Positions 8,437 to 16,091 of a stretch of 64,000 nt of DNA are shown piece by piece. The stretch is from VFZS01 sp964353255 (GTDB lineage Bacteria > Acidobacteriota > Terriglobia > Bryobacterales > Bryobacteraceae). A program made the position numbers and the translations under genes. The first letter of the stretch is position 1, and each line of letters opens with the position of its first letter. The stretch is taken from contig CAYGVJ010000007.1 of NCBI GenBank assembly GCA_964353255.1, positions 1-64,000 on the forward strand, read 5' to 3'. A model generated the notes under the pieces. The model was not told where the DNA came from. It saw nothing but the letters and a program-made list of their open reading frames with translations, and did no database searches.

Positions 8437-8817
8437 GTGATGCACAGGCTCCTACTGGATCAGGGACTGGCGCGCGCGACGGCAGCGATTCTCAGGGAGC
8501 GCGGGTGGGATGCCGTTCATGTCGGTGAGCTCGGCTTGGCCCACGCCTCAGACCGCTCCATCCTGGAGCTGGCGCGGCGTGACGGCCGCATGCTCTGCAC
8601 GCTGGACGCTGACTTCCACCAACTGCTGGCTCTGAGTGGGGCAACGTCTCCCTCCGTCATTCGCATCCGGATCGAGGGCTTGCGTGGTCCGGCGCTGGCG
8701 CGGCTGCTGGAGCGAGTCTTGGAAGAGGTGGGGCCTTCGCTGATGGCCGGAATGGCGGTGACGATAACCACCCGTTCGGTCCGGGTGAGGCGGCTTCCGT
8801 TGACCAGCGCGAGATAG
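8437..8817 (+). CDS. DUF5615 PIN-like toxin
   Basis: A 126-residue DUF5615 (Mut7-C/PIN-like) protein, the expected partner of DUF433. Marks: LLLDQGLARATAAIL with the first acidic residue, GWDAVHVGELGLAHASDRSILELA, and RMLCTLDADFHQLLALSG with the DxDF motif typical of the fold. The predicted role is ribonuclease toxin. The start is GTG at 8437, or ATG immediately after at 8440. Twelve bases after its stop the uvrC-derived repeat begins. Confidence 0.85.
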   Translation: MMHRLLLDQGLARATAAILRERGWDAVHVGELGLAHASDRSILELARRDGRMLCTLDADFHQLLALSGATSPSVIRIRIEGLRGPALARLLERVLEEVGPSLMAGMAVTITTRSVRVRRLPLTSAR

Positions 8818-8829
8818 CGTGACTGATTC

Positions 8830-8977
8830 CCCTGGGGTGGGAGAGAAGACCGTGCAGAAACTGCTCAAGCACTTCGGCAGCCTCGAGGGCGTGCGCCAGG
8901 CTTCGGAGGAAGATCTGGCGGCGGTGGTGGGGAAGGCAGCGGCAAGGCGGGTGCGGGGGTTCCACGCGGCGGGATAG
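8830..8977 (+). pseudogene. Displaced uvrC 3' end, copy 2
   Basis: Bases 8830-8960 match uvrC 8027-8157 (four mismatches in 131 bp, no gaps). The frame then continues in the UvrC reading frame for a few codons (GFHAAG) to TAG at 8975-8977. There is no start and no upstream part of the gene. It codes for residues equivalent to UvrC 551-594 plus an alternative tail. It is probably the former end of uvrC, pushed downstream when the DUF433/DUF5615 cassette arrived. Confidence 0.9.
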
Positions 8978-9012
8978 CCTTCTGGGCGTCCCGGTGATAC
9001 GATCAGGCTGCT

Positions 9013-10272
9013 ATGGCTGCGAGTCAAGTGAAGCTGTGGGTTGGGGCGCTCTGCCTGGCGACGCTGGCACAGGCTGCCGAACTGCCCGACGAGCGCGTGC
9101 GCCGCTACATGGATTACAAGTTCGGGATGTTCATCCACTGGGGGCCGTATTCGCTGGCGAGCGTCGAGGCCTCCTGGCCCATCATGCGGCCGGAGCGCAA
9201 GGAACGCGGGACGATCAGCGAAGCCGAGTACCGCTTGCTGCCCACACGGTTCAACCCGGTGAAATTCGAGCCCAAGGCCTGGATCCGGCTAGCCAAGGAG
9301 GCGGGCCAGCGCTACATGGTCTTCACCAGCAAGCATCATGACGGGTTCGTGATGTTCGATTCGGCCTACACCGACTACAAGATCACTAACACGCCTTACA
9401 AGAAGGACCTCGTGGCGGAACTGGCGGCGGCCTGCCGTGCGGAAGGGATGCCGCTGGGCTTCTACTACTCGCCGCCGGACATGAACCACCCGGGGTACCG
9501 CGACACCTCGAAGCCCTCCAGCGCCAACTGGCGCGGAGAGCCCACGCGCGCGGAATGGGTCACCTACCTGGACTACATGGAGGTGCAGGTGCGGGAGCTG
9601 CTCACGCGCTACGGCGAGCTGGCGGTGGTGTGGTTCGACGGCCTGGGCGGCGGCGCCTACGATGGGCTCCGCTTCCAGAAGCTGGTGCGCGAGCTCCAGC
9701 CCAAGGCGGTGATGAACAACCGCATCGGGATCGCGGGCGACTTCGAGACCCCCGAGCAGTTCGTCCCCAAGACACTACCCACGCGGCCCTGGGAAACCTG
9801 CATGACCATCAACCGCACCTGGGCCTACAACCGGAACGACACCAACTACAAGTCCACCACGCAGTTGATCCGGATGCTGATAGAGGTGGCCGGCAAGGGC
9901 GGCAATTTCTTGCTGAACGTGGGGCCGACGCCGGAGGGCGCCATCCAACCGGAGTTCGAGGAGCGGCTGCGCGGGATCGGCGCCTGGCTGAAGGTGAACG
10001 GCGAAGCCATCTACGGAACGACCGCCGGCCCGCTACAGGATCTGCCCTGGGGCCGCACTACGGCCAAGGGCGGGACCATCTACCTGCACGTGTTTGACTG
10101 GCCGAAGGGGACTCTGGAGGTGGCTGGCCTGCGCGCCCGGGTGCGGCAGGTCTCCCTGCTGGCGGGAGGACAACGCCTGCGGTTCACCCAGAGAGGCGAC
10201 CGGTTGAGCGTTCAGACGCCGGAGCAAGCGCCCGACCCGCACGCTACGGTGCTGGCGTTGCGCACCCGCTGA
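9013..10272 (+). CDS. Secreted alpha-L-fucosidase (GH29)
   Basis: Glycoside hydrolase family 29 releases L-fucose from glycans. A signal peptide (about 1-22, ending AQAAE) is followed by the catalytic barrel: YKFGMFIHWGPYSLASVEASW, then YMVFTSKHHDGFVMFDS, GFYYSPPDMNHP, and AVVWFDGLGG with Asp209 as probable nucleophile. Then ATRPWETCM-like, NFLLNVGPTPEGAI and a C-terminal beta region. Length of 419 residues fits the family. It lies between two uvrC 3' remnants, so it may have been carried in with, or trapped between, the cassettes. Confidence 0.93.
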   Translation: MAASQVKLWVGALCLATLAQAAELPDERVRRYMDYKFGMFIHWGPYSLASVEASWPIMRPERKERGTISEAEYRLLPTRFNPVKFEPKAWIRLAKEAGQRYMVFTSKHHDGFVMFDSAYTDYKITNTPYKKDLVAELAAACRAEGMPLGFYYSPPDMNHPGYRDTSKPSSANWRGEPTRAEWVTYLDYMEVQVRELLTRYGELAVVWFDGLGGGAYDGLRFQKLVRELQPKAVMNNRIGIAGDFETPEQFVPKTLPTRPWETCMTINRTWAYNRNDTNYKSTTQLIRMLIEVAGKGGNFLLNVGPTPEGAIQPEFEERLRGIGAWLKVNGEAIYGTTAGPLQDLPWGRTTAKGGTIYLHVFDWPKGTLEVAGLRARVRQVSLLAGGQRLRFTQRGDRLSVQTPEQAPDPHATVLALRTR

Positions 10273-10283
10273 TCAGCGAGCGC

Positions 10284-10342
10284 TCCGGGCCGCGGGAGCG
10301 GAAGCCGCGGCGGCCTCAGCCGCCGCCGTCCCGAGCGGCGGT
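10284..10342. repeat. Cluster of GC-rich hairpins after the fucosidase gene
   Basis: Three adjacent hairpins are visible: CGCTCC pairing with GGAGCG, GCGGCGGC pairing with GCCGCCGC around a CTCA loop, and CCGCCG pairing with CGGCGG. None has a T-tract. It may be a REP-like element or a terminator region for the fucosidase gene. Confidence 0.3.
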
Positions 10343-10429
10343 GGTGAGTGGGTGGATGATGCGCAACTTCCATCGTATCAAACAGTTCGCCTGTTGTGAG
10401 ACGCGCCGACAGGTTGCTGTTGTTCAGGA

Positions 10430-10473
10430 TTGTCTTCTGTTCACGTATCGTGTACAATGGGGTTGTGTGAACA
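10430..10473 (+). promoter_or_regulatory. Promoter with overlapping palindromic operator for the AbiEi-like operon
   Basis: A -35 element TTGTCT (10430-10435) and a -10 element TACAAT (10453-10458) are 17 bases apart. TGTTCAC (10438-10444) and GTGAACA (10467-10473) form a perfect 7-bp inverted repeat bracketing the -10. The next gene starts at 10489 after AGGAGG. AbiEi-type antitoxins are known to repress their own promoters through inverted repeats, so autoregulation is a fair inference. Confidence 0.6.
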
Positions 10474-10488
10474 GGAGGGCGTCCTGAC

Positions 10489-11523
10489 ATGAAAAGGCAC
10501 AACCTGCCCGTGCTCCACGCGGCCATAGCGGGCTTGCGCCGGACGACGGGCCTTACGGCCCGGATCCTCGCCCAGGAGCCGCTCACTCCCGCCGGTCGTG
10601 CGGATGCGGTGCTCGAAATCGAGGCAGGTGGCCACGCGTATCGCTTTGTCGCCGAGGTGAAGGTTGTCGATCGGTTCGAGACTCCCGCCCAGGTGAAGAG
10701 GCGGTGGGCCGGCCCAGACGCCGTCCCGATTCTGGTGGCGCCATGCCTCACGCGCGATGCGGCTCAACGTTGCCGAGAACTGCGCTTAGCCTTCATAGAC
10801 ACGGCGGGCAATACTTACCTCGAAGGCCCCGGACTTCTGATCTGGGTCGTCGGTCAACCCCATCCGATCGAACTGAAGCGACAACGGTTTCGGGCGCTCA
10901 ACCCGGCAGGACTCCAGGTCACCTTCGCGCTACTGTGCCGTCTGGACCTTATTCAAAGCACTTATCGCGAGATCGCCCGAGCGGCAAACGTGGCGCTGGG
11001 AACGGTCGGACCTGCGATCAAGGATCTTGAGGCCCGCGGTTTCATTCGGTGGGCGCGCAGCGGAGCACGGCGAGTTGTCGATCCTCGCCGGCTCCTAGAG
11101 GAATGGGTGACCTATTACCATACGACCCTGCGCCCGAAACTGAATCCACGACGTTTCGACGCAGATACGGACTCCTTAGAGAAGGCGGACCTCAAGGCGT
11201 ACGACGCGTACTGGGGAGGAGAGGTTGCGGCGGACAAGCTCACGCACATGCTGAAACCGGCCACGTTCACGATCTATGCCCGCGAACTGATTACCCGCCT
11301 AGTTTTGGGCCAACGCTTGCGTGCACGCGCAGGCGGCCGGATCGAAGTTCTCGACGCGTTCTGGAACTTCGCCGCGGACCCGGGCCATCCCGACGTCGTG
11401 CCTCCGGTGCTTGCCTACGCGGACCTTCTCGCGACGCAGGACGGCCGTAACATCGAGGCGGCGAAGCTCATCTATGACCAACTTGTCGAACCCGCGTTTC
11501 ATCGTGCCGGTCAAGCCGGTTGA
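10489..11523 (+). CDS. AbiEi-like antitoxin/transcriptional regulator
   Basis: A 344-residue protein resembling the AbiEi family of type IV antitoxins. Residues 1-130 look like a nuclease-fold-like domain (GGHAYRFVAEVKVVDRFETPAQ). Residues 140-195 are a winged helix (YREIARAANVALGTVGPAIK, DLEARGFI). The remainder is helical. It overlaps the nucleotidyltransferase gene by 50 bp, the normal arrangement of regulator plus toxin. SD AGGAGG at 10473-10478. A palindrome over the promoter supports self-repression. The antitoxin role is inferred from family and layout. Confidence 0.7.
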   Translation: MKRHNLPVLHAAIAGLRRTTGLTARILAQEPLTPAGRADAVLEIEAGGHAYRFVAEVKVVDRFETPAQVKRRWAGPDAVPILVAPCLTRDAAQRCRELRLAFIDTAGNTYLEGPGLLIWVVGQPHPIELKRQRFRALNPAGLQVTFALLCRLDLIQSTYREIARAANVALGTVGPAIKDLEARGFIRWARSGARRVVDPRRLLEEWVTYYHTTLRPKLNPRRFDADTDSLEKADLKAYDAYWGGEVAADKLTHMLKPATFTIYARELITRLVLGQRLRARAGGRIEVLDAFWNFAADPGHPDVVPPVLAYADLLATQDGRNIEAAKLIYDQLVEPAFHRAGQAG

Positions 11524-12349
11524 TCCACTCACGGGTCGCGTACTTCGTCGGGTAGATCAAGCCGCGGCGGCGTGTGGCTCGCGATGCTTCGTGGCGGGCG
11601 CTATGGCGCGAGACTTGGTCTTGGTGAACGCCTTCGGGCTGCCGCCCGGCCGGGCGACCAGGGACATTGATTTCGGCATTGCGGTCGAGAGCTGGGAACA
11701 GTTTCAGACGCTCAGGGCCAACCTGATTGAGACCGGCCAGTTCGACGCCGCGCCGCGGGATGCCCGCCGACTGTACTGGAAAGACCCGGACGCCGAAGTC
11801 GCCACTCCCATTGACCTCATTCCCTTTGGCGGAGTCACGTCTGAGGACAAGACCATCGCCTGGCCTCCAAACCGGGATTTCGTGATGAACGTGGCCGGAT
11901 TCGAGGAGGCGTTGGAGTCCGCAATCGAGCTGCGAATCGAAGACGACCTCGTCGTCTCAGTAGCGTCAATTCCGGGACTCACCGTTCTGAAACTGATCGC
12001 TTGGCAGGATCGCCGGAGTAGGAACAACCAGGACGCGGCAGATCTCATTCGCCTCCTGGAGTACTACGCGGAGGCCGGGAATCTGGATCGCCTCTACGAA
12101 CAGGAGATGCTTCTGCTCGAGACTGCTGGTTTCGACCTGGAGCTGGCGGGAGCACAGCTATTGGGGCGCGATGCGGCTCGCATCTGCCAAGCGGCGACAC
12201 GGCAGCAGGTTTCCGCTCTTCTCAGTTCGGAACCGCTTGTCGACCAACTGATCGTCCAAATGGACCGAACAGGATTCAGCGAAGACCTGCAAACGGAACG
12301 GATCTCCGGCCTCTTGAGACGGTTCTGTCAGGGTTTCCTCGGCGCTTGA
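11474..12349 (+). CDS. Nucleotidyltransferase toxin partner (AbiEii-like)
   Basis: A 291-residue nucleotidyltransferase-fold protein. The substrate-binding motif is seen as CFVAGAMARDLVL followed by ATRDIDFGIAV with the catalytic D-x-D pair. IDLIPFGG supplies a further acidic residue, and ILRIEDDLVV-type and GLTVLKLIAWQDR segments match the family, which ends with HEPN-like helices. In type IV pairs such proteins transfer nucleotides to tRNA and stop growth. I chose ATG at 11474, inside the end of the regulator gene; the frame is open further upstream but that part has no family match. Confidence 0.75.
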   Translation: MTNLSNPRFIVPVKPVDPLTGRVLRRVDQAAAACGSRCFVAGAMARDLVLVNAFGLPPGRATRDIDFGIAVESWEQFQTLRANLIETGQFDAAPRDARRLYWKDPDAEVATPIDLIPFGGVTSEDKTIAWPPNRDFVMNVAGFEEALESAIELRIEDDLVVSVASIPGLTVLKLIAWQDRRSRNNQDAADLIRLLEYYAEAGNLDRLYEQEMLLLETAGFDLELAGAQLLGRDAARICQAATRQQVSALLSSEPLVDQLIVQMDRTGFSEDLQTERISGLLRRFCQGFLGA

Positions 12350-12359
12350 TTGTGCTGCG

Positions 12360-12476
12360 CCGGTGCTGCACCTGGTCCAGAGCGTGCGCGATGAGGCGCG
12401 CCGGCTCGCGGCGACCTTCGACCGCACGCGGCGGGAGGCGGCGCGGCGGGTCAAGGGGTTCTACGAGCCTGCCTGA
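12360..12476 (+). pseudogene. Displaced uvrC 3' end, copy 3 (rearranged)
   Basis: Bases 12360-12446 match uvrC 7917-8003 (nine mismatches in 87 bp, no gaps), coding for residues 514-542. The frame then jumps to a tail reading RRVKGFYEPA and TGA at 12474-12476, similar to the end of copy 2. The helix-hairpin-helix part is missing. It is more diverged than copy 2, so probably older. It overlaps the last codons of the convergent dehydratase small-subunit gene, whose TAG stop (12461-12463) lies inside it. Confidence 0.85.
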
Positions 12477-12856
12477 GGCTCCGGCGCGCTCTCGCCCGCC
12501 TCGCGGATGAGCGCGGCGCAGCGGGCGGCTTGGTAGCGCAGTTCGAGATCCTCAGCGAGGCTGAGGAGTTCGTCTCGGCTGGCCCGGCCGGGCCGCAGCG
12601 CATTGTAGATCTCCAGGATGCGCTCCGCAGGTACGTTCACCAGCTCGGCGGCGCGGCGTAGGTTCTCGGCAAGCTGCGGCCTGCCGGAGGATGCGGCGAT
12701 TTGCGCCTGAAGCTCCAGCGCCTCGGAAGTCACGCGCAGGTCCTCCATGGTAAGGGCGCCCTCGAGGACGGCTTCGAGCGTGATTTCCCGGAAGGGCAGC
12801 CCGGTGGGGGTCTTCAGCCGCTCGGGGACCTTTTCGGCCAGCGGGTACTCAGGCAC
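12461..12856 (-). CDS. pduE: Diol/glycerol dehydratase small subunit
   Basis: The gamma subunit of B12-dependent diol or glycerol dehydratase. It follows the PduE pattern closely: EYPLAEKVPERLKTPTGLPF, then EITLEAVLEGALTMEDLRVT, then AAELVNVPAERILEIYNALR and EDLELRYQAARCAALIREA. I chose GTG at 12856 because the match begins there (VPEYPLAEK). This overlaps the upstream fused gene by 8 bp. Length of 131 residues is slightly short of the usual 140-175. The last four residues and stop fall inside uvrC remnant copy 3, so its natural C-terminus may have been clipped. Confidence 0.9.
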   Translation of the reverse strand: MPEYPLAEKVPERLKTPTGLPFREITLEAVLEGALTMEDLRVTSEALELQAQIAASSGRPQLAENLRRAAELVNVPAERILEIYNALRPGRASRDELLSLAEDLELRYQAARCAALIREAGESAPEPQAGS

Positions 12857-15080
12857 GGCGCACCCCCAGTTCTTGGGGCGGTTTCCGCTGGTCCACCTGC
12901 TCGGTCTCGCGCAAGTGCAGAATGGTGGTCTGGACGATGTAGCGCAGCCGGGCCATGTTATCGATCCGGACCGGGACGGGGAGCACCGGCTCGCCCTTGG
13001 CGTAGTTGGCCGCATTGCGTCCGATGACGCGGTAGGACTCCAAGGTCAGGTTGGGCGCTTGCGGGAACAGTTCCAGGTTGCTGAGCGGTTCCAGGTCGCG
13101 GCGGTGGATGACCGTGGTGCCCTTGGACTGGATGCCGATGCTGACGCCCGAACCGCTCAGACGCGCTCCGGCATGGCCGATGAAGCCGCAATCCGAGGTG
13201 TGGTAGATCTTGACCACCCGCGGCTTCAGGCCCTCCTGCTCGATTCCCTCGAGGAGCGCCTGAAGCACTTCGGCGTGCGGCAGGCCGAGCAGCGTAGCAT
13301 CGAGCGCGGCGCCGAAGGCCGGGCCCACGGCGATGACGATCTCGCGCGGGTCATCGCCGGGGCGGGCTTCACCCACCTCTTCCAGCCACGCCGGTTTAGC
13401 TTCCGCCCGCGCCCGGCCAATGGCCCGCGGGTCCTGGGCCTGCGGGATGCCGGCGATCTCGCCGGCCCGCTCGGGGCTGAGGCGATAGCCGCTGCCGGGT
13501 CCCTGGTAGTCGTTGGGATCGTTGACTGCGCTCAGGACTCTGGCCCCCGGCAAGACCACGGCGGAGGTTTGCAGGTAGTCGCCGGAGACCCGCAGCTTCT
13601 GTATGGCCAAGATCTTCCCGGCGATGTCGCGGAAGCCGCGCCGCGCCAGGGCCTTGATCACGTCCACGCCGTTCAGTCCCCGGCTGAGGAAATCCTCGGC
13701 GGCTTCCAGATCCGCCACCACGTTGCGCTCCGGCATATCGTCGCTCGAGTAGGCGATGACGGCAGCCTCGACCTCGGCATCGCTGATCGGCGGCAGGTCT
13801 AGTTCCCCGAAGACGGCTTGGACGGCCTGAGCCGCGCGCCGCCGCACCTCCAGCACCTCAGGCTCGAGCACCGGCCGCAGCCCGCCGTCGGCCTGCATGT
13901 CGCGCTGGAGAACGTTGTAGTCGTCCAGGTCATCGGCGTCGAAATTGCCCCCGCCGAAGAGGTTGTCCTCGCGCGGCATCGAGCTGTAGCCGGAGAAGAT
14001 GAAATCGGTGCCCGGCAAGAACTGGAGCATCAACTTGGAAGCCTTGCGGATGTCGGAATGCGAGGCCATGGCGTCGTTGCCCGAGGCCACTTCCAGGTCG
14101 AGGGCGGCGGCAATCAGGTTCTCTGCCAGCACGCCGCGCACGCCGCCGGGCAGCGACTCGGGCAGCGCGATGCAGCTTATCGAGCCGTTCTGAACCCCCT
14201 GGGAGCCGGCGCCCTTGATGGCCATCAAACAGCGGGTTTCCAGGTAGATCATCGACTTGCCTTCGGCATGCCCCATCAGGGCCTCCGAACCGCTGCCGGA
14301 GGTGAAGCGGACCTTGATGCCGCGGGAGGCGTAGGCCGAAGCGAGGAACGCTTTCGACCAGGGAGTGTCGTCGCCGTCGCGGAAAGCCTGCTCGGTACCG
14401 TAGACCGAGAGCGTTTCGGCGTAGGTGGTCAGCCCCAGCAGCGCCAGTCGCAGGCCCAGCGACTCCTCGACCGCGCACTGCGTCAGGGCCGTGCCGCGCC
14501 CGGTCTGCGAGCCGACCAGCACCGCGAGCGCGTTCAGCGGGGCATAGCGCGCCACTCCCACCGTGGTCTCCAGCTCCGCGAAACCGCGCTCGACCGCCTC
14601 GGCGGCGTCGGCGGCCAGCAGCGCCGGGTTCTCGCGGCGGTTGGTGACGTGCGCCTGGTTAGAGGGGGTCTTGCGGGCCCGCATCTTCTGGAGGGCCATC
14701 ATCATCTCGACCACGTTCAGGTGGTCAACCACCTGCATGATCTTGGCCGGCGTGAGCCCGGCGAAGAGGCGCACGACCTCGGCGCGCGGCGTGTGGATGT
14801 CCACCAGCATCCGGGCCAGAGCCTTCGAGTCCGTAGCCATGGCAGCCTCGGCGACGGGGACGTCGATGGCGTGGCGCGCGATGAAGCGGTCCAGCATGTC
14901 GTAGCGCGCTTCCGGCGTGCCGTCCAGCTCGATGATGCGTCCGTCGCGCACCTTGATCTGTGGCTTCGGATCGAAGGGGCTATTGAAGACCACCAGGCCG
15001 GTCTCGGGCCACTCCTGGATGAAGGTGTCCCGGTTAACGTCGCGCCGGGCGCGCGCCTGGAAGCGTTTGGAGACCGCCAT
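12849..15080 (-). CDS. Diol/glycerol dehydratase, large and medium subunits fused
   Basis: Adenosylcobalamin-dependent dehydration of 1,2-propanediol or glycerol to the aldehyde. Residues 1 to about 555 match the large subunit (VNRDTFIQEWPETGLVV, VVEMMMALQKMRARKTPS, FTSGSGSEALMGHAEGKS, FLPGTDFIFSGYSSMP). After a short charged linker, residues about 580-743 match the medium subunit (IVIAVGPAFGAALDATLLG, LSGSGVSIGIQSKGTTVIH, NLELFPQAPNLTLESYR). In canonical systems these are separate genes. No reactivating factor and no microcompartment shell genes are nearby. It lies 6 bp after the RraA-like gene in one operon. Confidence 0.93.
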   Translation of the reverse strand: MAVSKRFQARARRDVNRDTFIQEWPETGLVVFNSPFDPKPQIKVRDGRIIELDGTPEARYDMLDRFIARHAIDVPVAEAAMATDSKALARMLVDIHTPRAEVVRLFAGLTPAKIMQVVDHLNVVEMMMALQKMRARKTPSNQAHVTNRRENPALLAADAAEAVERGFAELETTVGVARYAPLNALAVLVGSQTGRGTALTQCAVEESLGLRLALLGLTTYAETLSVYGTEQAFRDGDDTPWSKAFLASAYASRGIKVRFTSGSGSEALMGHAEGKSMIYLETRCLMAIKGAGSQGVQNGSISCIALPESLPGGVRGVLAENLIAAALDLEVASGNDAMASHSDIRKASKLMLQFLPGTDFIFSGYSSMPREDNLFGGGNFDADDLDDYNVLQRDMQADGGLRPVLEPEVLEVRRRAAQAVQAVFGELDLPPISDAEVEAAVIAYSSDDMPERNVVADLEAAEDFLSRGLNGVDVIKALARRGFRDIAGKILAIQKLRVSGDYLQTSAVVLPGARVLSAVNDPNDYQGPGSGYRLSPERAGEIAGIPQAQDPRAIGRARAEAKPAWLEEVGEARPGDDPREIVIAVGPAFGAALDATLLGLPHAEVLQALLEGIEQEGLKPRVVKIYHTSDCGFIGHAGARLSGSGVSIGIQSKGTTVIHRRDLEPLSNLELFPQAPNLTLESYRVIGRNAANYAKGEPVLPVPVRIDNMARLRYIVQTTILHLRETEQVDQRKPPQELGVRRA

Positions 15081-15086
15081 GGCCGG

Positions 15087-16016
15087 CTACTTCTTCCGGA
15101 TCTCCTCGAGCCGCTTCTTCAGGTACTCCTGGTATTCCTTCTTGAGCTCCGGGTCGCGCGGGCTGCCGTAGATGTCGCTGGAGACGTACTTGCCCTCGTC
15201 GAATTTCATCCGCGTCCACTCGTCGTGGATGTGGGTTTCGTCGGCGCGGTCGAGGACTTCCTTCACCAGTTGCGGCGGAACGAAGAACACGCCTTCCTGG
15301 TCGCCCACGACGAGGTCGCCCGGCATGACCGTAGCGTTGCCGATGCGCACCGGGATGTTGATGCCGGTCAGCGTGACGTTGCCGATGGCGCTGGGGTGGA
15401 CGTGCCGGAAGTAGGCGGGCATGTCCATCTGCGAGACGCCTTCCAGGTCGCGGATGCTGCCGTCCAGCACGATCCCTGCGCCCCGGGTGGTCTTCATGAT
15501 GTAGTAGAACAGGTTGTCGCCGACGATGGTGCCGTTTTCTTTCTTGCCGAACAGGTCCACCACGATGACGTCGCCGGGCCCGAGCATGTCGATTACCGTC
15601 TGATTGCTGAGCCGGCTGAGGCCGCGGGCTTTGGCCTTGGTGAGGGCGACGCTGTCGAGGTCGGGGCGCGCCGGCATGAACTGCGCGGTGAAGGCCCGGC
15701 CAACCAGCTTCTTGCCGGGATGCAGGATGCGGAATCCGTCTTCATACTGGTTGCGGAAACCTTTCATCGCCAGGACGCCGATGATATCCTCGGCGGATAG
15801 GCCGCGGGCCCTGGCGATCAAGTCGTCGGGGACCTTCGGCCGGCCGTCAGGGAATCGGTCGAAGGGGTTCTGCGCGGTGTACTCGATGAGCTCTTCCTTG
15901 CTGAACGCGAACACCTGGCCCCGGGCAGGGGCCGGCGCCAGCAGCGCCGCCAGGCACGCCCCCAGGACCAGGGCGGCCATCCACCTGGCGGAACGAGTTG
16001 CGGTGGTGTGAATCAT
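15087..16016 (-). CDS. Secreted RraA-like protein
   Basis: An RraA/HMG-aldolase-fold protein of 309 residues with a signal peptide (about 1-34, ending near APARGQ). The core shows GPGDVIVVDLFGKKENGTIVGD, GAGIVLDGSIRDLEGV (with the conserved Arg-Asp), NIPVRIGNATVMPGDLVVGD and EGVFFVPPQLVKEVL. Relatives cleave 4-hydroxy-4-methyl-2-oxoglutarate or act as RNase E inhibitors, but a secreted form must do something else, possibly lyase chemistry on a sugar acid. It is first in an operon with the dehydratase. The start is backed by GGGAGGT at good spacing. Confidence 0.85.
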   Translation of the reverse strand: MIHTTATRSARWMAALVLGACLAALLAPAPARGQVFAFSKEELIEYTAQNPFDRFPDGRPKVPDDLIARARGLSAEDIIGVLAMKGFRNQYEDGFRILHPGKKLVGRAFTAQFMPARPDLDSVALTKAKARGLSRLSNQTVIDMLGPGDVIVVDLFGKKENGTIVGDNLFYYIMKTTRGAGIVLDGSIRDLEGVSQMDMPAYFRHVHPSAIGNVTLTGINIPVRIGNATVMPGDLVVGDQEGVFFVPPQLVKEVLDRADETHIHDEWTRMKFDEGKYVSSDIYGSPRDPELKKEYQEYLKKRLEEIRKK

Positions 16017-16091
16017 GGTTACCTCCCAATCACGCTTTTACCGTGATGGTACTTCAGACGGCGACCGAGCCGCTTGGCATAGGCTGGAGGG

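Noticed and set aside
13818..15800. 660-codon open frame on the plus strand opposite the dehydratase and RraA-like genes
   Set aside because: It is the antisense shadow of two strongly conserved genes. High GC at third positions leaves the opposite frame free of stops. No domain is visible in its translation.
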